From positions 124,001 to 188,000 of the forward strand of contig NZ_FNVF01000004.1 in assembly GCF_900107975.1 (NCBI RefSeq): a stretch of 64,000 nt of DNA, in the 5' to 3' direction. Shown piece after piece: positions 8,984-16,922 of this stretch; within the stretch, counting starts at the first letter, position 1; each line of letters opens with the position of its first letter. Under the pieces are notes generated by a model that made no database searches, was not told the DNA's origin, and saw only the letters and a program-made list of their open reading frames with translations. The stretch is from Paenibacillus sp. UNC499MF (GTDB taxonomy: Bacteria > Bacillota > Bacilli > Paenibacillales > NBRC-103111). The translations under genes were made by a program, and so were the position numbers.

Positions 8984-11086
8984 ATGAACATAAATACCAT
9001 CTATGTACGCAGAGCGGCTAAAGTGATTGTGGAGCAAGGAGAAGGCGCGGGTCGTCTTTCTAAAGCTTACCTGGCCGCGGCCTTAAAAAATATCGAATCT
9101 CTTGGATTTACGTTCTCCCGCCGCTTGATGCGTGCCGTGTCCACCTTATCCAAGGAGCAATTTGAGAAATTTTATCATGGGCTGATCGGTGATCTGAAAA
9201 GGCTGGTCGGTGCCCATGTGAAGTATAAGCCGATGTATCCCGGCTTTCCGGCGCAGGTGATGCGGGAATATGATGCGGAGCTTTATTGGAACGCCGTTTA
9301 TCATTATCTAACGCTGGATTTGCCCGAGTATGAGACGCAGGAAAGACTTCCGCTGCGGGACGAAGTAAACCTGAAAGCGATTGATCTTGGAAGCAAAGCG
9401 GATTTTCACGTCATGATAAGCCGGCTGGTTCAAGCCAAGACATCGATTTCGGAGACAGACAAAGGAGATATCGATGCGGCTATAGCATGCGCGGACCCGG
9501 ATGAACTGGAGGCCATCCTCCCGCCCGAGATTCCGTTCAAGGAGAATGCGGCCTTCGTGGCGGCTTCCTTGTTGAAGCATGACAAAGCGGGCACGGACCG
9601 GATCGGACGATACTTTAAAACCGCAACGGATGTCCTGCGCCTGGCCGCGGCCTGGTCGGATGGCGATGTCAGTCTCGCCGAGCCCGCCCGTTTCCGCAAG
9701 TTTAAGCGCAGCGAGAGACGGCTGCTGCTGGGCCTGCTGGAACGGTGTCCTTCCCTGACGGAAGATATGCGGAGATATAAGGACCGCTGGATCCGGCTCG
9801 GAGAGATCCTTCATCCTTCCGAGTATAAGAACCGGTTTACACGTTGTCAGGAGGCTTTCGGAATATTACGCAATAACAAGCCCTTCACGACCTTCGGCGG
9901 GAGCGTGGAACTTGCCTTCCGGTACGGGCAGGTGTGGACTTTGATCGATCTGTTGATGCGGCGTCCGGGTGAATTCGCAAGAAGACTGGATCAACTGCTG
10001 CGTTCCACCCCTCACACGGAGTATGTCGTGCTGGCATTCGGCGAAGTGGCGGACCAGGTATCGACGCCCGTGCTGCTGCAGGTGAAGAATCATTTTGCCC
10101 GCCGTCCCGAGCGTCCCGAGCTGCGTGTCTTCTTCCCGAAAGGCAATACGGCCAAAGCGTTTGCGATTCCCCATACGCTTCCCGAGATCGGCGAAACGGC
10201 ATGCCGGAACATCGTCGAGGTATGCGAGAAGACGCTGGTTCAGCGATTCTCCGAGCTGCCTTCTTTGGGGAAGACCCATGTCGATATACGTTTGAAGGAC
10301 TACCATGTCCCATTTTCCCAACGATCGGCAAGCAAAGCGCTGCATACGCTTGTACGGGGAAGCCGTGTGCCGATGGCGGAGGGAGATACGATCCGTTTCT
10401 TCAACTGGTGGAAAGAAGGAACCGTGGACGGCAAGCCAACGGGCCGCGTGGACATCGACTTGTCCGCAGTCATGTACGACCGCAACTGGGAGTATGTGGA
10501 GCACATTTCGTATACAAATCTGAGGTCTTCCAAGTACCGGGCCGTCCACAGCGGAGACATCGTTTCGGCTCCTCAAGGGGCCTGCGAGTTCATCGATCTT
10601 CATATTCCTTCCATCGTTGAATACGGCGGGCGTTATATTGTGGCTTCCCTGCATTCCTTTACGGAACAGCCGTACTGCGATTTGCCGGAGTGCTTTGCAG
10701 GCTGGATGATGCGCAAGAAGCCCGGTTCCGGGGAAATCTTCGAGCCTGCGACGGTGGTCAACAAAATCGATATCACCGCCGATACGCGGATTGCCGTTCC
10801 CGTCATCCTGGATCTGGTGGAACGTACGGTCATTTGGACGGATCTCTCCCTCACGAGACAACCTCACTACCAGAACAATGTGGAAGGGAACCAGAAGGGA
10901 ATGGTCTTGATCGGCAAAGCGATGAGCACTTTGCGGAAGCCGGATCTGTACGACTTGTTCGCCCTCCATGCCAAAGCCAGAGGAGAAATTGTAGATACGG
11001 CGGATCAGGCGGATACGATATTTTCGGTGGATAGAGGGGTTACTCCCTACGATATCGAGCACATTATGGCGGAGTACGTGGTTTAA
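8984..11086 (+). CDS. Large TerD-domain protein (MXAN_6230/SCO0854-like)
   Basis: This 700-residue soluble protein has a long N-terminal helical region (about 1-400) of unknown function. It is followed by a TerD-like beta-sandwich at about 480-640: DIDLSAVMYDRNWEYVEHI, TNLRSSKYRAVHSGD and FIDLHIP match the DLDLS, NL...HSGDN and VDL strands of TerD. Several acidic positions that bind calcium in TerD differ (SGDIVS instead of GDN...G), so metal binding is uncertain. TerD proteins belong to tellurite and stress-response systems. The multidomain architecture recalls the MXAN_6230/SCO0854 family, but no C-terminal RING finger is visible. No other ter genes are nearby. There is no Shine-Dalgarno within 20 bases of ATG 8984; see the leader feature. 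The product is probably cytoplasmic. Confidence 0.7.
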   Translation: MNINTIYVRRAAKVIVEQGEGAGRLSKAYLAAALKNIESLGFTFSRRLMRAVSTLSKEQFEKFYHGLIGDLKRLVGAHVKYKPMYPGFPAQVMREYDAELYWNAVYHYLTLDLPEYETQERLPLRDEVNLKAIDLGSKADFHVMISRLVQAKTSISETDKGDIDAAIACADPDELEAILPPEIPFKENAAFVAASLLKHDKAGTDRIGRYFKTATDVLRLAAAWSDGDVSLAEPARFRKFKRSERRLLLGLLERCPSLTEDMRRYKDRWIRLGEILHPSEYKNRFTRCQEAFGILRNNKPFTTFGGSVELAFRYGQVWTLIDLLMRRPGEFARRLDQLLRSTPHTEYVVLAFGEVADQVSTPVLLQVKNHFARRPERPELRVFFPKGNTAKAFAIPHTLPEIGETACRNIVEVCEKTLVQRFSELPSLGKTHVDIRLKDYHVPFSQRSASKALHTLVRGSRVPMAEGDTIRFFNWWKEGTVDGKPTGRVDIDLSAVMYDRNWEYVEHISYTNLRSSKYRAVHSGDIVSAPQGACEFIDLHIPSIVEYGGRYIVASLHSFTEQPYCDLPECFAGWMMRKKPGSGEIFEPATVVNKIDITADTRIAVPVILDLVERTVIWTDLSLTRQPHYQNNVEGNQKGMVLIGKAMSTLRKPDLYDLFALHAKARGEIVDTADQADTIFSVDRGVTPYDIEHIMAEYVV

Positions 11087-11168
11087 GCTGGAGCGTCCGC
11101 CTTGGGAACGCATCATTTCCTAGAAAAAGGATAGACTTAACTTATTAGCCTCACAATCAGGCAGGCAA

Positions 11169-11192
11169 AGGGGAGCAGACGCTCCTCTTTTT
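11169..11192 (+). terminator. Terminator after the TerD-domain gene
   Basis: AGGGGAGC pairs with GCTCCTCT across a four-base loop, followed by TTTTT. Confidence 0.7.
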
Positions 11193-11301
11193 ACGTTTTT
11201 CAAGGAGATTTACGATACTCGAAACCCAAATCTTGAATTTTTAATGAACTTTTCCATTGTTCTCCGTTGCAGCTGGGAAAATATTTTGTTACTATTTAGA
11301 C

Positions 11302-11331
11302 ATATAATATTTCGATATCTAAATATTATAT
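11302..11331. promoter_or_regulatory. Perfect 11-bp inverted repeat, probable operator
   Basis: ATATAATATTT (11302-11312) and AAATATTATAT (11321-11331) are exact reverse complements around eight bases. It lies about 155 bases upstream of the transporter gene whose operon ends with a MarR gene, so it may be that regulator's site. The local TACTATTTA flank recurs upstream of the paralogous SDR cluster near 49.5 kb. Confidence 0.5.
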
Positions 11332-11487
11332 CGCATGTATCATGTCTGTTCCTCCACGAAAGGAGTCCGTCGAGTATCGAAGAACCGGAGTAGAACAAAA
11401 TGATAGGCTTCGCCATTTGTGAGAATGGCATAATGGAACGTCATCTTAGTTGGAACGGATATTAGAAGCGGGGAGCGAACAAATTTT

Positions 11488-12756
11488 ATGAGCCAAAACA
11501 AAGGGAGAATTCACTATGCGTGGTGGATTTTGCTAGGGCTATGTATTATGGTCGGCTTGGGTAAAGGTACCCTGAATAACTCAGCCGGTCTTTTTTTGGC
11601 GCAAGTATCCAAAGATCTTGGCGTCGGCATGGGAAGCTTGAGCCTCTATTTCAGCGTCTCGGCTATCGTGACCATGGTCTTTTTGCCGATCGGCGGTAAA
11701 CTGCTTGCGAAATATGATACTCGTACGCTTTTAAGCGGCGCGATCATTCTGCAAGCCGGAGCGTTTGCATTGTTCGGATTGATGAGTTCTGTATGGGGCT
11801 GGTACATCCTGGCGATTCCTCTCGCTATGGGCGGCGTATTCATTACCGTACTCGCAGGACCGGTATTAATTAACCAATGGTTTAAAAAAAGCAAGGGTTT
11901 GGCCCTTGGAATTATGGGAGCCGCAGGCGGAGCGATCGGCGCAATTTCTCAACCGGTTGTAGGCAATCTGATTGCCAATCAAGGATGGAGAACCTCCTAC
12001 ATCATCGTTGGTGTTGCGGTTATCGTGATTGTGGTTCCCATAGTGCTCCTGCTGTTAAGGAAATCACCTCTTGAAAAGAAAACGCTTCCCTATGGAGCGG
12101 AAGCCGCAGGCAGTGCTGCGGCCAACGCTGCGGCTGCAGAAACGGAAAACAAAGGCGTCACACTGGCTGCGGCCAAAAAGTCCTCTTCCTTCTATGCGCT
12201 CATCGCGTTTTTCTTCCTGATCACATCCGCCGCAAGTTTCTCGGTGCATATTCCCAAGTACTTGGCGAGCAAAGGTTTCGATGTTGTTTTTTCGGGCAAT
12301 GTGATGGCGATCAATATGATCGGCGTGCTGATCGGGTCTTTGATTATCGGTTTTGCAAGCGATAAGATCGGTGCCAAGAATACCACGTTTATCGCCATGA
12401 CTCTGGGCGTGATCGCGATCGGCATGTTGTTGTTCGCGTCCTCCAGCACGGTTATCATCTCGCTGGCCGTAGGACTCTTCGGTCTGGTTTCCGCTTCGAT
12501 TGGGACATTGGGACCGGCTCTTACATCAAGTTTGTTCGGCAACAAGGAATACAGCCAGATTTATTCCAATGCTTCCATGGGCCTCGCGATCTCTTCGATT
12601 ATCGCTCTGCCGGCCTACGGGTTCGTATTCGACTTTACGGGAAGCTACACGCCTGTCTTGTACGCCATCGGCATTATGCTAGTCATTAACATCGTCTGCA
12701 TAAGCATTGCCTTCGGCGGGAAGAAGAAGCTGGAGCAGGCCGGTTTATGGAACTAA
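11488..12756 (+). CDS. MFS transporter, OFA (oxalate/formate antiporter-like) family
   Basis: This 422-residue transporter has 12 membrane segments and a cytoplasmic linker after TM6 rich in Ala and Glu (residues about 195-225). The N-terminal HYAWWILLGLCIMVGLGKGTLN stretch, the WFKKSKGLALGIMGAAGGAIG motif after TM4 and the overall layout are typical of the OFA/monocarboxylate-transporter-like branch, which moves small organic acids. It is the first gene of a run with two SDR genes 44 bases downstream and a MarR gene, which suggests import of an organic acid or alcohol that the SDRs oxidise. The substrate is unknown. Translation probably starts at ATG 11488 behind a rather distant GGGGAG. Confidence 0.85.
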   Translation: MSQNKGRIHYAWWILLGLCIMVGLGKGTLNNSAGLFLAQVSKDLGVGMGSLSLYFSVSAIVTMVFLPIGGKLLAKYDTRTLLSGAIILQAGAFALFGLMSSVWGWYILAIPLAMGGVFITVLAGPVLINQWFKKSKGLALGIMGAAGGAIGAISQPVVGNLIANQGWRTSYIIVGVAVIVIVVPIVLLLLRKSPLEKKTLPYGAEAAGSAAANAAAAETENKGVTLAAAKKSSSFYALIAFFFLITSAASFSVHIPKYLASKGFDVVFSGNVMAINMIGVLIGSLIIGFASDKIGAKNTTFIAMTLGVIAIGMLLFASSSTVIISLAVGLFGLVSASIGTLGPALTSSLFGNKEYSQIYSNASMGLAISSIIALPAYGFVFDFTGSYTPVLYAIGIMLVINIVCISIAFGGKKKLEQAGLWN

Positions 12757-12799
12757 ACCGGCCGGCAAAATCATTCACAGAGAAATGGAGGACCTACAC

Positions 12800-13549
12800 A
12801 TGAAATTGCAAGGCAAAGTAGCCATCATCACAGGCAGCGCTTCGGGCATCGGCCGCGGTATTGCCCTTGCCATGGCTAAAGAAGGCGCACATGTCGCCAT
12901 TGTTGACGTGAACGAGCAGAAGGGGCAGGAAACCCTTGCGGAAGTCAATCAGCACACGGAAGGATGCCTTTTTATCAAGGATATTTCCGTAAAAGAAAAT
13001 GCCAATGAAATCGTAAATGAAGTCGTCAAGAAGTTCGGCAAGCTGGACATTCTCGTGAATAACGCGCATGCTTCCAGACAGGCTTCTTTCGTGGAGACAA
13101 CGCAGGAGCTGCTGGACCTGTCCTTCGGAACAGGCTTCTACCCGACGTTTCATTTCATGCAGGCCGCTTACCCCGAGTTGAAAAAAACGAAGGGCAAGGT
13201 CATCAACTTCGCTTCGGGCGCCGGTCTTGACGGACAAGTGACGCAAACCTCTTACGCGGCCGCCAAGGAAGCGATTCGCGCCATTTCCCGCGTTGCCGCG
13301 AACGAATGGGGTCCGGACGGCATCAACGTCAACCTGATCTCGCCGATCGCACTGACGCCGGGCGTGGAACAATGGCGTGAGAGCGCCCCGCACCTGTATG
13401 ACGCGATGATCGAGCGTATTCCGCTTCGCCGTCTCGGCGATCCGGAACAGGATATCGGCCGTGTCGCCCTATTTCTGGCAAGTGACGACTCGAATTATAT
13501 TACCGGCCAAACCATTATGGTAGACGGCGGTTCAATCAAACTACGTTAG
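12800..13549 (+). CDS. SDR family oxidoreductase with variant NNAHA motif
   Basis: This 249-residue NAD(P)-dependent short-chain dehydrogenase keeps the cofactor motif TGSASGIGRG and the catalytic Ser 13 residues before the Tyr of SYAAAKEAI. The structural NNAG motif, however, is NNAHAS. The C-terminus IPLRRLGDPEQDIGRVALFL and ITGQTIMVDGG are classical. ATG 12800 has GGAGG eight bases upstream; longer in-frame extensions lack a ribosome binding site. The gene sits between an MFS gene and a second SDR gene, with 11 bases to the latter, so it is clearly an operon member. A close paralogue with the same NNAHAS variant lies at 49560-50318. The substrate is unknown. Confidence 0.9.
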   Translation: MKLQGKVAIITGSASGIGRGIALAMAKEGAHVAIVDVNEQKGQETLAEVNQHTEGCLFIKDISVKENANEIVNEVVKKFGKLDILVNNAHASRQASFVETTQELLDLSFGTGFYPTFHFMQAAYPELKKTKGKVINFASGAGLDGQVTQTSYAAAKEAIRAISRVAANEWGPDGINVNLISPIALTPGVEQWRESAPHLYDAMIERIPLRRLGDPEQDIGRVALFLASDDSNYITGQTIMVDGGSIKLR

Positions 13550-13560
13550 GAGCATGTAAA

Positions 13561-14295
13561 ATGGGACAATTGGATAACAAAGTAGCGATCATTACCGGCG
13601 GAGCTTCCGGTATCGGCGAACGTATGGTAGATCTTTTCGCACAGGAAGGCGCCATCGTTATCGCGGCGGACATCAATGAAGAGGCGCTTGAGAGAGCCAG
13701 CCAAAAGCAGAATGTACACGGGATGAAATTGAACGTGGCTTCCGATGAAGACTGGGCGGCGCTTGCGAAGGAAGTAAACGAGCGCTTCGGCAAAATCGAC
13801 ATCCTCGTGAACAACGCGGGCATCTCTTCGGAAAAACCTTTCCAGGAAATCGACGCGCAGGATTGGCAGAAAATGCTCTCCATTAACGGCTTTGGCCCGT
13901 TTGCCGGTATAAAGCATGTTACTCCGTACATGGCTGAGCAGAAGCAAGGCTCCATCGTAAACATTTCTTCGTACACGGCTATGATCGGCCAAGGTTTCAA
14001 CCATTACTCCGCATCCAAGGGTGCTGTACGCGCTCTGTCCAAAGCGGCTGCCGCGGCATTCGGCCGTCAAGGCATCCGCGTGAACGCTCTGTTCCCGGGG
14101 ATCATCGAAACTCCGATGACTCAGGCTCTGAGCACTTCCAAAGACCTGCTGGGCCGTTTGATTCAAATGACGCCTCTGCAGCGCCTGGGACAACCGGACG
14201 ATATCGCCAAGGCGGCCCTGTTCCTGGCTTCCGACGCTTCTTCCTATATTACGGGAGCCGAGTTAGTTATTGATGGTGGATACTCCGCGCAATAG
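13561..14295 (+). CDS. SDR family oxidoreductase
   Basis: This 244-residue classical short-chain dehydrogenase has TGGASGIGER, the standard NNAG motif, catalytic Ser and Tyr-x-x-x-Lys in YSASKGAVRALS, and the usual C-terminal AALFLASDASSYITGAELVIDGG. Its start codon lies 12 bases after the stop of the previous SDR gene, with GGAG in between, so the two are cotranscribed and perhaps act on successive steps or form hetero-oligomers. It looks like a 3-oxoacyl-ACP-reductase or 2,3-dihydro-diol type enzyme, but that level of naming is unreliable for SDRs. A terminator follows within 15 bases. Confidence 0.9.
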   Translation: MGQLDNKVAIITGGASGIGERMVDLFAQEGAIVIAADINEEALERASQKQNVHGMKLNVASDEDWAALAKEVNERFGKIDILVNNAGISSEKPFQEIDAQDWQKMLSINGFGPFAGIKHVTPYMAEQKQGSIVNISSYTAMIGQGFNHYSASKGAVRALSKAAAAAFGRQGIRVNALFPGIIETPMTQALSTSKDLLGRLIQMTPLQRLGQPDDIAKAALFLASDASSYITGAELVIDGGYSAQ

Positions 14296-14308
14296 CGTGT
14301 AAAATTAT

Positions 14309-14347
14309 GACAGCCCCTCATTTTCATCGGGGCTGTCGTTTCTTTTT
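14309..14347 (+). terminator. Terminator between the SDR pair and marR
   Basis: ACAGCCCC pairs with GGGGCTGT across an 11-base loop and is followed by a T-rich tail. It separates the MFS-SDR-SDR unit from the MarR gene, which may be read only by read-through or from its own promoter. Confidence 0.8.
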
Positions 14348-14362
14348 ATCAAGGAGGATTTT

Positions 14363-14776
14363 ATGGAAGAGCAAACGGTTTTCGAACTTATACATAACAT
14401 GGACAAATTCACGAACGGGTTGATTGTCCAGTGGAACAAAACATTCAACGAGGACCTCGGCGTCTCTCATGTTCTTGTGCTTGGTCATCTCAAGCAGAAC
14501 GGGAAAAGCCGGCCTTCGGACATTGCGAAAATGCTGGGGCTTACGCCACCGACGCTCAGCTATTTATCGGAAAAGCTCGTCGCCAAAAAGCTGGCTGTTC
14601 GTACGGTAGACGAGTCCGACCGCCGCATCATTTATTTGGGCATCACCGACCAAGGGGCGAAGGTTCTGAAAAGAGCCACACTGGAGGGGGAGAGACTGCG
14701 CCGGAATTTATTCGAAAAATTAACCAATGACGAGAAAGCGGAACTAGCAAGCCTGTTTAAAAAACTGAACAGCTAG
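14363..14776 (+). CDS. MarR family transcriptional regulator
   Basis: This 137-residue winged-helix regulator has a dimerisation helix at the N-terminus, then SRPSDIAKMLGLTPPTLSYLSEKL as the helix-turn-helix (about 50-75) and DESDRRIIYLGITDQG as the wing. AAGGAGG upstream is a perfect ribosome binding site. It follows the MFS-SDR-SDR genes and has a relative (50390-50821) inside the second SDR cluster; both start with a similar VF(E/K)LIH helix. It is the natural candidate to control the transporter and SDR genes, probably via the inverted repeat at 11302-11331, with a small aromatic or carbonyl ligand as inducer (inference). Confidence 0.9.
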   Translation: MEEQTVFELIHNMDKFTNGLIVQWNKTFNEDLGVSHVLVLGHLKQNGKSRPSDIAKMLGLTPPTLSYLSEKLVAKKLAVRTVDESDRRIIYLGITDQGAKVLKRATLEGERLRRNLFEKLTNDEKAELASLFKKLNS

Positions 14777-14905
14777 AAACGCGTCCGTGACGAGCCGGCC
14801 ATCGGGCTTCAGCTGCGGATGTAACTTAAGGATGCGTGGACCGGAGACCGCAGCTTGCGGGTCAGGCAAGCATCCCATCGTAGTCGTAAGGGGGAGTACA
14901 GCAGA

Positions 14906-15490
14906 ATGAAACAAATCCTGCACAAGTATCTGACCCGGTATACATCCCTTAACGAAGAACAAAGGCAGGCTGTCCTTGAAGAGATTCCTGTCAAGGAGTA
15001 TAAAAAAGGGACCGTGCTCCTTAAACAAGGTGATGTTCCCACGGCCTGTTTTTTCGTGCTGAAGGGTTGTGTCCGGCAGTTCTCGATAGATGAAGCGGGC
15101 AGAGAGACGACTACGAATTTCTACACGGAAGAACAAGCCGTCGCGATTTTCAATCACCATAAGCCGGACAAATCTTCGGAATACACCTTTACGTGTCTGG
15201 AGGACTGCGCAGTGGTTGTCGGCAGGCTGGAGATCGAACAAGATATGTATGCCAGACACACTCAGTTAGAATCCATGACACGCAGGATGATTGAACAAAA
15301 TTTAGGTCAGGTGCAGGAAGAATTCGCTGCTTTTATCGCCTCTACCCCCGAAGAACGTTTCAGAGCGCTGGAAATAAAACGCCCTGATTTGATCGGCCGT
15401 GTACCCCAGCATCAATTGGCAAGTTATCTCGGTATGACCCCCGAATCATTAAGCAGAATTAAGAATCGGGTGAAGCGGGATAAGATTTGA
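14906..15490 (+). CDS. Crp/Fnr family regulator
   Basis: This 194-residue protein has an N-terminal cyclic-nucleotide-binding-type beta-barrel (about 25-110; KGTVLLKQGDVPTACFFVLKG) and a short C-terminal helix-turn-helix (RVPQHQLASYLGMTPESLSR, about 165-185). No Fnr-type cysteine cluster is present, and the cAMP-contact Arg-Ser pair is not obvious, so the ligand is unknown. Such short Crp homologues are common in Paenibacillus and Bacteroidetes. ATG 14906 has AAGGGGGAG upstream and is preferred over the in-frame ATG at 14855. Its 3' end overlaps the 3' end of the convergent DUF4386 gene by 32 bases. Confidence 0.85.
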   Translation: MKQILHKYLTRYTSLNEEQRQAVLEEIPVKEYKKGTVLLKQGDVPTACFFVLKGCVRQFSIDEAGRETTTNFYTEEQAVAIFNHHKPDKSSEYTFTCLEDCAVVVGRLEIEQDMYARHTQLESMTRRMIEQNLGQVQEEFAAFIASTPEERFRALEIKRPDLIGRVPQHQLASYLGMTPESLSRIKNRVKRDKI

Positions 15491-16217
15491 GAAGAATCCG
15501 CGTCTTACTCCGTGCTCTTCCCCCTCGTGCCAGCAGCCACACTCCAAAGCCCAATTCCCCTACAACCATCGGGATCATAAATATGACATGAAGCAGCATC
15601 GCAAGCGTCTCGTTGTCCGGAAGAAACGTTTTGCACAGGTGAATGACCATATAGCCGATGGAAGCCAACCACAGGAAAATGCCAATGATCTTAGGAATGC
15701 GGTCAGATTTGAAAGCCAGAATGCCTACAATCAGCAGATGCCCTCCGAAAATAATCAAACCAATCGACCAGATCAGCTCGAACGCCTCCAAGTGCATCAT
15801 CATAAAGGCATGAAGTTCCCCGGTATCAACAACGGATAAATAGCCGGCTCGGCCGGAAAGCAGCAGCACAACGAGTAAATTCAGCAGAGCGGTTCCCAAA
15901 ACAGCCGTGTAGGCGAGACGGAACCATGCACCGAGCAGGGACAGATCCGGATGAATCGGCTTCAGAAAGATGTGAAAAGCCCAGGCGACCACAATGTCAC
16001 AGATCAGAATGACGACCCAGCCCAAGATTTCCGCTTTGAAAAGGGTCCTCGAAGAAGTGACGGCTTGAAAGGTGAGACCTGCATCGCCCTGCACAACAAG
16101 ACTTCCATGAACATAGCCGTAAGAAAAAAATGCCGCAAGCGACATGACGATCAACGCGATGCCGGCAGTCAGAGCCGCTGTTCGCTGATCCGTGCGCTGT
16201 ATTCTCGATGGAACCAC
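15459..16217 (-). CDS. DUF4386 membrane protein
   Basis: This 252-residue integral membrane protein has about seven hydrophobic segments. The pattern TDQRTAALTAGIALIVMSLAAF and the central HLEAFELIWSIGLIIFGGHLLIVG, followed by FKSDRIPKIIGIFLWLASIGYMV, is typical of DUF4386. Its function is unknown. Translation starts at GTG 16217 behind GGGGAGG with a seven-base spacer. It is convergent with, and overlaps, a Crp-family gene. DUF4386 genes often sit beside one-component regulators, but no mechanism is known. Confidence 0.8.
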   Translation of the reverse strand: MVPSRIQRTDQRTAALTAGIALIVMSLAAFFSYGYVHGSLVVQGDAGLTFQAVTSSRTLFKAEILGWVVILICDIVVAWAFHIFLKPIHPDLSLLGAWFRLAYTAVLGTALLNLLVVLLLSGRAGYLSVVDTGELHAFMMMHLEAFELIWSIGLIIFGGHLLIVGILAFKSDRIPKIIGIFLWLASIGYMVIHLCKTFLPDNETLAMLLHVIFMIPMVVGELGFGVWLLARGGRARSKTRILLKSYPASPDS

Positions 16218-16339
16218 AACATTACCTCCCCAGTTGCTGTATGGATTTTATTGTAATAGGCATCTCGGAACGGTTCATTGACTTAAATCAAGAGGGATGC
16301 TCATTTTGAAAAAAATTCCGGAGCGGATCGTGATTTCGC

Positions 16340-16370
16340 TTGCAGCTTACGCAGCGTAAGCTTTTATAAT
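16340..16370 (+). promoter_or_regulatory. MerR-type promoter with palindrome in a 19-bp spacer
   Basis: The -35 TTGCAG (16340-16345) and -10 TATAAT (16365-16370) are separated by 19 bases, the overlong spacer that MerR activators correct by twisting DNA. The spacer region contains AGCTTACGC-A-GCGTAAGCT (16344-16362), a perfect palindrome. It lies 46 bases before the merR start, so the operon is autoregulated. Confidence 0.88.
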
Positions 16371-16415
16371 ACAGTTACCGGTATACAGCTGGCGCTAATG
16401 AAGCGGAGATGATGC

Positions 16416-16922
16416 ATGAAGAAGCATTGGAAAGTAGGAGACCTCGCCAAGTTGACGGGTCTTACCGTACGTACGCTGCGTTATTACGATCAAATCGGCT
16501 TGTTCTCTCCCTCCGCCCAGACGGAATCCGGCCACAGGCTGTACAGCGAGCCGGACTTGTCGCGCCTTCACCAGATTTTGTCGCTTAAGGAGCTGGGGCT
16601 GTCTCTCGAAGAGATCGGCTCGGTCCTAACCGGCGGGCAAATCAGTCCGCTTGAGATCGTCCATTTGCAGATAGACCGGATCAAAGAGCATATGAGGCGG
16701 CAGCAAAAGCTGCTGGATCAGCTCGGACATGTATCCAAGCTTATGCAGGGAAGGGCGCAAGTAACGGTAGAGGATTTCACTGGCCTTTTGCAAGCGATGC
16801 AAACGGGATTTGAAAAGCCTGTCATTGAGCGGCAGAGAAGCTGGGAACGACATTTGGACCGGTTGGGAGACTACCTTGCGGGAGAGAATGGAATGCCGAA
16901 ACCTGAGGAGGACAAACAATGA
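16416..16922 (+). CDS. MerR family transcriptional regulator
   Basis: This 168-residue protein starts with the MerR winged helix-turn-helix (KVGDLAKLTGLTVRTLRYYDQIGLFSPSA, written here as a position: residues 5-33), then RLYSEPDLSRLHQILSLKEL and a long coiled-coil dimerisation helix ending near residue 115. There is no metal-binding cysteine cluster, so it is more likely to sense an organic ligand through its short C-terminal region. The two SRPBCC genes follow with overlapping or near-overlapping ends, forming one operon under the 19-bp-spacer promoter just upstream. The SRPBCC partners bind hydrophobic ligands in their family, which fits an organic signal. Confidence 0.92.
   Translation: MKKHWKVGDLAKLTGLTVRTLRYYDQIGLFSPSAQTESGHRLYSEPDLSRLHQILSLKELGLSLEEIGSVLTGGQISPLEIVHLQIDRIKEHMRRQQKLLDQLGHVSKLMQGRAQVTVEDFTGLLQAMQTGFEKPVIERQRSWERHLDRLGDYLAGENGMPKPEEDKQ

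Larger units (their letters stand above)
11087..11487 (+). other. Intergenic region upstream of the OFA-type transporter
   Basis: Apart from the terminator and the inverted repeat listed separately, it holds a 10-base inverted repeat pair, CGATACTCGA (11213-11222) and TCGAGTATCG (11370-11379), enclosing about 150 AT-rich bases. A small hairpin, GCCATT/AATGGC, lies at 11412-11429. No convincing gene is present. Confidence 0.45.

Noticed and set aside
9866-11116. A 416-codon minus-strand frame opposite the TerD-domain gene
   Set aside because: It is a compositional shadow of the codon usage on the plus strand, with no recognisable domain.
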